From NCBI RefSeq assembly GCF_000425345.1, contig NZ_KE384353.1:1-64000 (forward strand): a stretch of 64,000 bases of DNA, written 5' to 3'. The position numbers were made by a program, and so were the translations under genes. Origin of the DNA: Rheinheimera baltica DSM 14885 (GTDB taxonomy: Bacteria; Pseudomonadota; Gammaproteobacteria; Enterobacterales; Alteromonadaceae). Within the stretch, counting starts at the first letter, position 1, and every line of letters starts with the position of its first letter. The notes beneath the pieces were generated by a model that made no database searches, was not told the origin of the DNA, and saw nothing but the letters and a program-made list of their open reading frames with translations. Positions 8,235-16,627 of this stretch are shown piece by piece.

Positions 8235-8905
8235 ACACGGTCATTATCGATGATGAGCCGCTGGCCCATAACGTGATTAAACATCATTTAAATGAGCGTG
8301 ATGATATTGCAATAGTAGCAAACTGCTACAACGCGACTGAGGCCCTGAGTTATCTTGCTCACCACCGGGTTGATTTGATCCTGCTGGATATCAATATGCC
8401 GGAATTAAGTGGGATCGACATGCTCAAAGTACTGAGCAATCGGCCCCATGTGATTATTATTAGCGCCTATCAAGAGTATGCTATTGATGGCTTTGCGCTG
8501 GACGTGGTCGATTATCTGTTAAAACCGGTTAGCGCTGAACGTTTAATCGAGGCGTTAAACAAAGTGCATCGTCGAATCGATGTTCCTGTTTCACCGTTAA
8601 ATGCTTATCTTATGCTTAAAGTTGATCGCGAAAAACGTAAGTTCCTGCTGGGTGACATCACCTGGATAGAAGCTTACGGTAACTACGTAAAAGTATGGCA
8701 AGGTGAACACATGACGCTGGTTAGCAGTTCGTTAAAACGGCTGGTTCAACAGCTACCACGGCAGCAGTTTGTTCAGGTTCACAAGTCATTTATTGTCAAC
8801 AGAGATAAAGTGGTTGCAGTGGACAATGATCATGTTCGAATTGAAGGGGGACTTGTCGTTAAAGTAGGGCGATTGTTTAAACAATCTCTGGTTGGATTGC
8901 TGTAA
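8228..8905 (+). CDS. LytTR-family response regulator
   Basis: 225 residues. The receiver domain (1-115) starts MLNTVIIDDEPLA, has the acceptor Asp54 in LLLDINMPE, a Ser/Thr switch in IIISAYQEYA, and Lys in LLKPV. The C-terminal LytTR DNA-binding domain (about 125-225) includes WIEAYGNYVKVW and QVHKSFIVNRDKV, both characteristic. The ATG overlaps the kinase stop (ATGTTAA), so the pair is translationally coupled. The likely target is the divergent ABC/M1 operon; autoregulation is possible. Confidence 0.93.
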   Translation: MLNTVIIDDEPLAHNVIKHHLNERDDIAIVANCYNATEALSYLAHHRVDLILLDINMPELSGIDMLKVLSNRPHVIIISAYQEYAIDGFALDVVDYLLKPVSAERLIEALNKVHRRIDVPVSPLNAYLMLKVDREKRKFLLGDITWIEAYGNYVKVWQGEHMTLVSSSLKRLVQQLPRQQFVQVHKSFIVNRDKVVAVDNDHVRIEGGLVVKVGRLFKQSLVGLL

Positions 8906-8950
8906 CCGTGCGAATGCGGCGCCGTAGACCATTTTAATATGTTAATCATA

Positions 8951-8979
8951 AAAAAACCGCTGCAGGGCAGCGGTTTTTT
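8951..8979. terminator. Bidirectional intrinsic terminator (module copy 2)
   Basis: A perfect 13-bp stem, AAAAAACCGCTGC (8951-8963) with GCAGCGGTTTTTT (8967-8979) and loop AGG. It serves the response regulator gene on the plus strand and the S41 protease gene on the minus strand. The sequence beyond it (TTTAGGCGACAGCT) also resembles that beyond copy 1 at 2400-2425. Confidence 0.93.
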
Positions 8980-8995
8980 GCATTTAGGCGACAGC

Positions 8996-11900
8996 TTACA
9001 TACCTAGCTTGGTCGGCATGGCCGGGGCTTTGGTATGGTCTGCTGGTGGGTTAGCTTTTAGTTCGCTAAGCGTATGCTCGATAGCGCGATCCAGCTGTAC
9101 GTCTATGCCTTTGTTTACGGCGATAGGGTCTAGCTCTACCTCGATATCCGGCGCGACGCCTTCGTTTTCTACCCGCCATTCATTATCTGGTGTATAGAAG
9201 CGGAAGAACGGTACTACATGGAAGCCGCCGTCGATCATCGGTGGGTTGGTCGAAATACCAATTAGCCCACCCCAGGTGCGGGTACCAATGGTTTTACCTA
9301 AGCCTAAGCGCTTAAATGCCCAAGGTAAGAAATCGCCACCCGAGCCAGCATCCTGGTCAATTAGCATAGTTTTAGGGCCATAAATACCGCCGCCTGGAGT
9401 AGAGAACGTTAAACCATCACGGTCTTTCCAGCCGGATAAAAACGCCCGGCCGAGAGTTTCGGTAATGTAATTCGCTGCCTGGCCGCCACCGTTTTTACGC
9501 TCATCAATAATAACGGCGGGCTTGTCTGTTTGGGCGAAAAACATGCGGTTAAAGAAGTAGAAACCACCGCCTGCGGTATTGGGCAGGTAAACGTAGGCCA
9601 CTTTGCCATCGGTTTTGTCTGCCACGTACTGCCGGTTGCGTTCTACCCAGTGCCATAAACGCAGTTCACGCTCATTCGCCACCGGCTCGACGGTAATATT
9701 GCGACGGTTTTTGCCCTTGGCATCGTCAGCCAGGGTTAGTACCACTTGCTTGCCCAGTGTGTTGTCGAAAAAGGCGTAAATGTTGTCGTTCGCGCTAAGT
9801 TCCTGGCCATTAACTGCCAACAAATAATCACCGGCTTTGGCACTGGCACCCGGGGTAGCAAGCGGTGCTTTTAAAAACGGGCTCCAGCGATCGCCCTGAT
9901 ACACGGTTTTAAACTGGTATTTGCCATTGCTAATTTGGTAATCGGCCCCGAGTAAACCCATTTTGCTGGACACGCCAGCGTAGACATCACCGCCACCAAT
10001 GCGGTTATGGCCTACTTGCAGCTCGGCAATCATTTCAACTAACACATCGTTTAAGTCTTCGCGACGCTGCACATGAGCCAGCATTGGCTGGTACTTATCA
10101 TAAATCGCTTGCCAATCAATGCCGTGCAGCTTGGCATCGTAGAAATACTCTTTTTGCATGCGCCAGGCATCATTGAAAATTTGTTGCCACTCTTCTGCCG
10201 GGGTAACAAAGCTGCGCACATCGCTTAAGCTAACCGGTTTTGCATCCAGTTTGGCGCCGGCATCTGACACTTGCAATGCGTTAGGCATATTCAGCAGTAA
10301 GATTTTTTTGCCATCATTACTCAGGTTATAGCTGGCTATACCTTCTTTAACTATTTCGGCTTTTAGCTCTTCAAAATCAAAGCGATATAAGGTGCCGTCA
10401 TTGTCGTCGTTGCCAGATGGCTCGTTACTAATACCCGGCTGCACGCGCTCAACGTAAAACAAGGCACCGTCGCTTGCCACCGCAAGGCTGTCGTAGTTAC
10501 GTTCGGCAACCGGCAGGCCGACAATACGGTCTTGCAAGCCAGTAAAATCCAGTTGTACTGGTTTCACAGCCGTATCGTTTTCTTTGTCTTTTTTCTTGTC
10601 ATCTTTTTTGTCGGTCTTTTTCTCTACCGGTTCATCACCGTCTTTTGGCAGTAACGGTGATTTACCTTTGGCCGACAGCACATAGGCATAAATCCCTTTT
10701 CGTACCGGGCGCTCTTGGGTAGATAAATCTAATCCCACCTGCGACGGACCGGTGTTAACCGAGGCAGTAAAGTACAGGTAGTCCTGGCTGAATACTGGGC
10801 TTTCGGCATGGCTCATACCGTCGGTAATCAGCGTGGCTTTGTTGCTGTTAAAGTCGAACAGCTTAATTTGGCTAAAGTAGTTTGCACCACTTAACGTATA
10901 GGCCAGATAGCGGCTGTCGGGCGAGAAGGACACTTCAAAGCCGCCGCGCCGCTGTGAAGTATCCAGTTTTTGGCTGCGCTTACTGGCAATATCAAAGGCG
11001 TACAGGTTTAAATGGTTATCGTGATAGACAATACGCTTGCCATCAGGCGAAAAACTTAACAGGTTGAAGTAGCCGGTATCTGCCAGTTCAAACTGCTGCG
11101 GTGCGCTTAAACCATCCTGGCTTTGCAGCACCAGCTGATGCTTATTGCCTTTATCCGAAATATAGGCAACCTTGCTGCCATCCGGGCTCCATAGGCCGTC
11201 AAATTCACGCACGCCACTGCTTTGCGTTAAGTTGCGCGTACTACCATCTTTTACCGGTACGGAAAATACATCTCCACGGGCACTAACTACAACCCGTTGG
11301 CCTGTAGCGGATAACCGTGCTGAGGTTAGGGTTTTACTGGCGTCTTTCCACTGCGGGCGTTTTTGCTCTGACTGGGTATGAATAGTAATGCTAAGCGGGC
11401 TAACCTTGCCGGTTTTAACGTCAAACTGGGCTAAATATCCACCCGCTTCATAAACAATAGTGTCGCCAAAACCAGCGGCACTTTTTAAATCCCATTCGGT
11501 ACTGGTGGTAAGCTGCTGCACTTTTTTATCGGCATAGCGGTAGAGGTTAGTGGCTTTGTTGTCTCTGTCGGACAGGAAATAAACGTTGTCACCAAGCCAA
11601 AACGGGTTGAAATCGTTGGCATTGGGGTGGGGGATCTTTTCCAGCTTTTGCTGGGCTAAATCAATAATCCACACCGGTGGTGTGCTGCCACCGCGGTGCA
11701 GGCGCCAACCGCTTGGGCCACTGTAGGCCATATTATTAGGCCGGTAAGCCAGTTTTTTACCATCTGCCGACAAGTCACCTTCATAGGCTACGGCTTGCAT
11801 TAATTTATCTTCAAAGCCACCTGTTACCGGTACTTCGTATAGCTGATTGCTGCGGCTATTTTCAATTTCACGGTTTGAGGCAAACAGAACCTTTTTACCA

Positions 11901-12250
11901 TCGGCGCTAAAGCCGTTTACCACGTCGGCACCCGGGTGAAAGGTTAGCCGGGTAGCGCTGCCACCGGTTGCGGGCATGATGTATACGTCGGTGTTGTTAT
12001 CAAAACTGGCCGAGTAGGCAATCCATTTACCGTCGGGGGAAAAGTGCGGTGCAAATTCGCTTGCCGGGTGGTTGGTAAGCTGGCGTACATTGTTGCCACT
12101 GCGGTCACTAAGCCAAATGTCGCCACCGTAGACAAAGGTTAAATGCTCGGCTGAGATATCTGGCTCGCGCAGTAAGCGGGTGCCGTCACTGGCAAAGGCT
12201 GAGCCGGTTGCCAGTGCGCAAAACAAGGCAAGATAACGTGGTTTAAACAT
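8996..12250 (-). CDS. Tricorn-like S41 family peptidase, periplasmic
   Basis: 1084 residues with a signal peptide ending SAFA at about 20. Residues 30-530 hold WD40/TolB-type propeller repeats recognisable by recurrent FSPDGK motifs. A lysine- and aspartate-rich linker (roughly 540-570) follows, then a second beta-propeller segment, a C1 helical domain, a PDZ domain (about 800-860) and the S41 catalytic domain, where Ser970 in DAGSGGD is the nucleophile. Tricorn proteases degrade peptides. The architecture and length match the bacterial secreted homologues. It is transcribed alone and ends at the terminator shared with the LytTR gene. Confidence 0.93.
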   Translation of the reverse strand: MFKPRYLALFCALATGSAFASDGTRLLREPDISAEHLTFVYGGDIWLSDRSGNNVRQLTNHPASEFAPHFSPDGKWIAYSASFDNNTDVYIMPATGGSATRLTFHPGADVVNGFSADGKKVLFASNREIENSRSNQLYEVPVTGGFEDKLMQAVAYEGDLSADGKKLAYRPNNMAYSGPSGWRLHRGGSTPPVWIIDLAQQKLEKIPHPNANDFNPFWLGDNVYFLSDRDNKATNLYRYADKKVQQLTTSTEWDLKSAAGFGDTIVYEAGGYLAQFDVKTGKVSPLSITIHTQSEQKRPQWKDASKTLTSARLSATGQRVVVSARGDVFSVPVKDGSTRNLTQSSGVREFDGLWSPDGSKVAYISDKGNKHQLVLQSQDGLSAPQQFELADTGYFNLLSFSPDGKRIVYHDNHLNLYAFDIASKRSQKLDTSQRRGGFEVSFSPDSRYLAYTLSGANYFSQIKLFDFNSNKATLITDGMSHAESPVFSQDYLYFTASVNTGPSQVGLDLSTQERPVRKGIYAYVLSAKGKSPLLPKDGDEPVEKKTDKKDDKKKDKENDTAVKPVQLDFTGLQDRIVGLPVAERNYDSLAVASDGALFYVERVQPGISNEPSGNDDNDGTLYRFDFEELKAEIVKEGIASYNLSNDGKKILLLNMPNALQVSDAGAKLDAKPVSLSDVRSFVTPAEEWQQIFNDAWRMQKEYFYDAKLHGIDWQAIYDKYQPMLAHVQRREDLNDVLVEMIAELQVGHNRIGGGDVYAGVSSKMGLLGADYQISNGKYQFKTVYQGDRWSPFLKAPLATPGASAKAGDYLLAVNGQELSANDNIYAFFDNTLGKQVVLTLADDAKGKNRRNITVEPVANERELRLWHWVERNRQYVADKTDGKVAYVYLPNTAGGGFYFFNRMFFAQTDKPAVIIDERKNGGGQAANYITETLGRAFLSGWKDRDGLTFSTPGGGIYGPKTMLIDQDAGSGGDFLPWAFKRLGLGKTIGTRTWGGLIGISTNPPMIDGGFHVVPFFRFYTPDNEWRVENEGVAPDIEVELDPIAVNKGIDVQLDRAIEHTLSELKANPPADHTKAPAMPTKLGM

Positions 12251-12405
12251 GAGAGATCCCTGTTGTTATGGTGCTAATTCGACAACAAGTAAAGCACATT
12301 AACCCAGTAGGGCAAAACATCAGGTTGTAACAGTTAATGTCAGCAGGGAATTTTTTAGCTTATGCCGGGTCAGACGCTGTTAGATAAACGAATAAAGGTG
12401 CTGCG

Positions 12406-13098
12406 ATGAATACAAAAGGTTTATTGGATCAGTTGTTTAAACAAGGTGCTGATTTGTTAGCGGGTAACACAAGCCACGCGTCGTCTGGTAAGAATGATAA
12501 CAGTGGTGGTGTAAGTGGTTTCTTAGCAGGCAGAGGCGGGGCCGCGCTAGGTGGAGGCGCCCTTGGCTTGCTGCTTGGCAGTAAAAAAGGCCGAAAAATG
12601 GGCGGTAAGATATTAACTTACGGTGGTTTAGCTGCGCTGGGCGTAGTGGCATATAAAGCTTACGGCAACTGGCAGAAGCAGCAGGGTAGTAAGGTATCGC
12701 AAGCCGAGCCACAAACCGTAGATAGGTTACCCGCACCACAAGCAGAGCAGCACTGTCATGCCATTTTACGTGCCATTATTGGTGCGGCTAAAGCAGATGG
12801 CCATATTGATGATCGCGAACGGGATCTTATTGATAACGAAGTTGCCCGACTTACGTCAGACGGTGCGTTATTGCACTGGTTTGACGCTGAGTTGAAAAAA
12901 CCGTTAGATCCGACAGAGATTGCCAGTAGTGCAACAACCCCCGAGATGGCAGCCGAAATGTATCTGGCCAGTGTGCTGGTGGTGGATGAAGAAAATTTTA
13001 TGGAGAGAAGCTATTTAACTGAACTGGCTCGGCAGTTAAAGCTAGAACCAGCATTAAAAGCAGAGCTAGAGCAGCAAGCCCGGCATGCGTCAGGGTAA
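12406..13098 (+). CDS. DUF533 / YebE-like inner-membrane protein with TerB-like domain
   Basis: 230 residues. A glycine-rich segment (about 38-65, with AALGGGALGLLLGSKKGRKMG) is followed by a hydrophobic helix (67-85) and a C-terminal helical domain starting AIIGAAKADGHIDDRER, with the acidic motif of TerB-like domains. This is the arrangement of the YebE family, whose E. coli member is linked to envelope stress. The biochemical role is unknown. The start follows AAAGGTG by 6 bases. It stands alone, head-to-head with the S41 protease gene. Confidence 0.85.
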   Translation: MNTKGLLDQLFKQGADLLAGNTSHASSGKNDNSGGVSGFLAGRGGAALGGGALGLLLGSKKGRKMGGKILTYGGLAALGVVAYKAYGNWQKQQGSKVSQAEPQTVDRLPAPQAEQHCHAILRAIIGAAKADGHIDDRERDLIDNEVARLTSDGALLHWFDAELKKPLDPTEIASSATTPEMAAEMYLASVLVVDEENFMERSYLTELARQLKLEPALKAELEQQARHASG

Positions 13099-13315
13099 AA
13101 ATAACCCTCTGCAATAGGTATATTCCTGAACGATACAGCTTGTTTGTATAAATTATCAGCGAAAAGCGATAGCCGGTGCTACTTAGCCGGCTGGCTTTGT
13201 GTACTTACTGATATTTTTCTGCAGCTAAGGCTTGTGCTGTAACACACTAATGCCCATTATGCTTTAACGTTGTACTGCTTAGCAGCGCACGATAAAAAGT
13301 AGCAAATGAGGTGTT

Positions 13316-13630
13316 ATGCGCTGGCTAAGTAGTGTCGCCATACTGTTTTATCTAAGTTTATTGTGCATGCCACAAGCGTTGGCCGTGCATGATGTGCGCT
13401 TATCGCCGCTGGCAGACTCACAACTTTATGCTATTACACCAACGCTACCACAACCGATACTGAGCACGCTGCAGGATATTGATGATGCACCTGTCGCGTT
13501 GTTGCCAACACCACTTACCGTTACACAATACGCTGATTTTCCGGTTATTTTGGTCGTTCTGGTGCAAGTTGGCCGGCTATTCACTTTTTCAGTTCAAGCG
13601 CGGGCTCCACCGCAACTTTCCTTCCCTTAA
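13316..13630 (+). CDS. Small secreted or membrane protein of unknown function
   Basis: 104 residues starting with a clear signal sequence (MRWLSSVAILFYLSLLCMPQ, cleavage probably after ALA). The middle is polar and proline-rich; a second hydrophobic stretch (about 75-90) precedes the terminal QARAPPQLSFP. A short C-terminal RAPP motif after a hydrophobic segment is seen in several small uncharacterised proteobacterial proteins, but I cannot assign a family. The ATG is preceded by GAGGTGTT. It lies 91 bases before secD and could share its message. Confidence 0.55.
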   Translation: MRWLSSVAILFYLSLLCMPQALAVHDVRLSPLADSQLYAITPTLPQPILSTLQDIDDAPVALLPTPLTVTQYADFPVILVVLVQVGRLFTFSVQARAPPQLSFP

Positions 13631-13721
13631 CGCTTAATCCAGCTACAAGCTAGCTGTTTATGTATTTGCTTTTCCGGTAAGGCGACGCTTTACCGGCTAA
13701 GGCTATGTGAAGGAAAAAATT

Positions 13722-15575
13722 ATGTTAAATAAAAACCCGCTTTGGCGCTATATCCTGGTGTCGGGCATGTTATTACTGGCACTGCTGTATGCGTTGCCAA
13801 ACTTATATCCGCAAGATCCCGCCTTAAATATCAGCGCAACACGCGGCGGTGTTATCACCGCGCAAACCCAGCTTGCATTGGAGCAACATTTTACGGCTGC
13901 AGGTATCGCGTCAACTTCTGACATGCTTAGCAACGGTCAACTGTTGGTACGTTTTAACAGCACAGAAGATCAACTGCAGGCCCGTGATATCGCCACTACG
14001 CAACTGGGTGATGATTACATCACTGCGTTGAATCTGGCAGCTGCCACGCCTGACTGGTTAACCGCGATAGGCGCATCGCCAATGAAACTGGGGCTGGACT
14101 TACGCGGCGGCGTGCATTTTTTATTGGCCGTAGACATTAAAGCCGCGCTGGACAAAAACCTGAATGATATGGCGCAAACCTTTAGGGCTAACTTGCGCGA
14201 AGATAATATCCGTTACCGCAGCATTGAAGCAGAGCCTGCCACTGGCCAGGTTTTGCTACAGTTTCGCACTGCTGAAGAGGTAACCAAAGCAGAAGCCGCA
14301 CTGAAGCAACGTGACCGAGCCCTGATATTTAACGCCGATGTTGCGGCGTTGAGCCTGCAATTCAGTTTTAGCGAGCAACAAATTATAGACATTCGTGATT
14401 ATGCTATGGAACAAAACATTAGCATTATCCGCAACCGCGTCAATGACATTGGTGTGGCAGAGCCATTAGTGCAGCGACAAGGTTCGGACCGCATAGTAGT
14501 GCAATTGCCGGGTGTGCAAGATACGGCGCAGGCAAAAGAAATTTTGGGCGCTACTGCGTCATTGGAATTTCGCCTGGTAGATACCGAGGGCGATATTAGT
14601 GCCGCCATTGATGGCAGAACTCCACCGGGATCTGAGTTGTTTTATAGCCGTGATGGCCAGCCGCTGTTGTTGGAAAAGCGTATTATGCTGACCGGCGATC
14701 ATATTAGTGGCGCCATGTCGGGCTATGATGACTACAGCCGGCCACAGGTCAATATTAAACTGGACACCAAAGGCGGCGTTATGTTGTCAGCAGCCAGCAA
14801 AGATGCGGTTGGCCGGCGCATGGCTTCCGTGTTTACCGAATACAAGCCCGGTGCCGAGATTGCCGCTGACGGCAACCGGGTTCTGGTGAAACAGCAGGAA
14901 GTCATAAACGACGCTACCATCACCACGCGATTAGGGCGGGACTTTGCCATAACCGGTATCAACACCCCGGCAGAGGCGCAAAATCTGGCAACCTTACTAC
15001 GAGCCGGCGCACTGATTGCACCGGTGCAAATTATTGAAGAACGTACCATAGGGCCAAGCCTTGGTCAGGAAAATATTGAGTTGGGGCTTACGGCTATCGG
15101 TTGGGGCATGGCAGCGGTGCTGGTGTTTATGGCGCTGTATTACAAAGCCTTTGGTTTAGTGGCGAATGTGGCTCTGCTGGGCAATTTGGTACTAATAGTC
15201 GGTGTTATGTCGCTGATCCCCGGTGCCACATTAACCTTACCTGGCATGGCTGGCATCGTGCTAACCGTGGGCATGGCGGTAGATGCCAACGTCCTTATTT
15301 TTGAGCGTATTCGCGAAGAGCTGGCTGAAGGTAAGTCGGTGCAGCAAGCCATACATTTGGGCTACGACCGTGCTTTTGCCACTATTGCCGACTCTAACAT
15401 TACAACCTTATTAGTGGCACTGGTGCTGTTTGGTGTTGGCACCGGGCCGGTAAAAGGCTTTGCGGTGACACTGGCCATTGGCATTTTAACGTCAATTTTT
15501 ACCGCTGTAGTGGGAACGCGCTTAGTGGTTAACGCAATTTGGGGTGGCCGCCGTTTGCAGTCATTACCAGTATAA
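13722..15575 (+). CDS. secD: Protein translocase subunit SecD (probable accessory copy)
   Basis: 617 residues from the ATG at 13722 (AAGGA 8 bases upstream); a GTG five codons earlier is less likely. The protein starts MLNKNPLWRY, has a first membrane helix, a large periplasmic P1 domain with GLDLRGGVHFLL near residue 125, and five C-terminal helices with MAVDANVLIFERIREEL in TM4. SecD with SecF uses the proton gradient to pull secreted proteins across the inner membrane. It is followed by secF after 10 bases. No yajC, tgt or queA lies upstream, unlike the usual locus, so this may be a second SecDF set. Confidence 0.93.
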   Translation: MLNKNPLWRYILVSGMLLLALLYALPNLYPQDPALNISATRGGVITAQTQLALEQHFTAAGIASTSDMLSNGQLLVRFNSTEDQLQARDIATTQLGDDYITALNLAAATPDWLTAIGASPMKLGLDLRGGVHFLLAVDIKAALDKNLNDMAQTFRANLREDNIRYRSIEAEPATGQVLLQFRTAEEVTKAEAALKQRDRALIFNADVAALSLQFSFSEQQIIDIRDYAMEQNISIIRNRVNDIGVAEPLVQRQGSDRIVVQLPGVQDTAQAKEILGATASLEFRLVDTEGDISAAIDGRTPPGSELFYSRDGQPLLLEKRIMLTGDHISGAMSGYDDYSRPQVNIKLDTKGGVMLSAASKDAVGRRMASVFTEYKPGAEIAADGNRVLVKQQEVINDATITTRLGRDFAITGINTPAEAQNLATLLRAGALIAPVQIIEERTIGPSLGQENIELGLTAIGWGMAAVLVFMALYYKAFGLVANVALLGNLVLIVGVMSLIPGATLTLPGMAGIVLTVGMAVDANVLIFERIREELAEGKSVQQAIHLGYDRAFATIADSNITTLLVALVLFGVGTGPVKGFAVTLAIGILTSIFTAVVGTRLVVNAIWGGRRLQSLPV

Positions 15576-15585
15576 GGAGCTCAGC

Positions 15586-16527
15586 ATGCAGGTATTTAAT
15601 CTTTCACAACCGCTGAATTTTATGCGGTTAAAGTGGCCAGCAGTAATGCTATCGATACTACTTCTTATTGGCTCTTTAGCCTCGTTTTTCATCAATGGGA
15701 TTAACTGGGGATTGGATTTTACCGGTGGTACGGTGATTGAAGCCGGTTTTAGCCAACCCGCAGATTTAGCTGCCGTGCGCCAAACGCTTAACAGCGCCGG
15801 TTATGGCGATGCTGTTGTGCAGTTGTTTGGCACCAGCCGTGATGTGATGATCCGTATACCGCTGCGCGCAGAAATTGCTCAGGCCGTGGTTGGCGACACA
15901 GTATTACAGGCACTCAATGCGCAGCAGGCCGAACCGGTAACCATGCGCCGGGTCGAGTTTGTTGGCCCAAGCGTCGGTGAGGAGTTAAAACAAGACGGTG
16001 GCCTGGCCATGCTTACGGCCCTGGTCGGCATATTGCTGTATGTCGCTTTGCGATTTGAATGGCGCTTGTCGGTGGGGGCAGTCGTGGCGTTGGCACATGA
16101 TGTGATCCTGACGCTGGGCTTGTTCTCAGTACTGCAACTGGAGTTTGATTTAACCGCACTGGCAGCAATATTGGCGCTAATAGGCTACTCCATCAACGAT
16201 ACCATCGTGGTGTTTGACCGTATTCGGGAGACATTTCGCAAGCTTCGTGATGTTAGTACTGACGAGGTTATTAATAGTGCTATTACCTCAACACTAAACC
16301 GCACGGTGATTACGTCACTAACAACCGTGTTGGTATTAATTGTGTTGTTTTATCTTGGTGGTGCGTTAATTCATGGTTTTGCTACCTCGCTGTTGTTTGG
16401 TATTGCGGTAGGTACCTACTCCTCTATTTATGTTGCCAGTGCGATTGCTGAAATTCTCGGTATCAGTAGAGAGGATATGTTACCACCAGCACCCGTAGCG
16501 GAAGACGGCGAGGGCGCTGTGCTGTGA
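15586..16527 (+). CDS. secF: Protein translocase subunit SecF (probable accessory copy)
   Basis: 313 residues; the start at 15586 follows AAGGAG by 7 bases and directly follows the secD stop. The first helix is followed by the conserved GLDFTGGTVIE, a short periplasmic domain, and five helices with YSINDTIVVFDRIRE in TM4. An upstream in-frame start at 15544 would overlap secD and has no ribosome site. It forms the SecDF complex with the preceding gene. Confidence 0.93.
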   Translation: MQVFNLSQPLNFMRLKWPAVMLSILLLIGSLASFFINGINWGLDFTGGTVIEAGFSQPADLAAVRQTLNSAGYGDAVVQLFGTSRDVMIRIPLRAEIAQAVVGDTVLQALNAQQAEPVTMRRVEFVGPSVGEELKQDGGLAMLTALVGILLYVALRFEWRLSVGAVVALAHDVILTLGLFSVLQLEFDLTALAAILALIGYSINDTIVVFDRIRETFRKLRDVSTDEVINSAITSTLNRTVITSLTTVLVLIVLFYLGGALIHGFATSLLFGIAVGTYSSIYVASAIAEILGISREDMLPPAPVAEDGEGAVL

Positions 16528-16574
16528 TGTCTTAATGTTAAATCCGCCACGGCTACCATGAACATTTGACCCGC

Positions 16575-16603
16575 TGGCGCTGCCTTATGCTAAGGTAGCG
16601 CCA
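16575..16603. terminator. Stem-loop after secF, possible terminator or Nramp leader structure
   Basis: TGGCGCTGCCTTA (16575-16587) pairs with TAAGGTAGCGCCA (16591-16603), 13 bp with one G-T pair and loop TGC. The sequence after it is TGGTTATTTTATG, a poor T-run. It ends 25 bases before the Nramp start, so it may terminate secDF or affect Nramp expression. Confidence 0.5.
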
Positions 16604-16627
16604 TGGTTATTTTATGTGTCATGCCTT

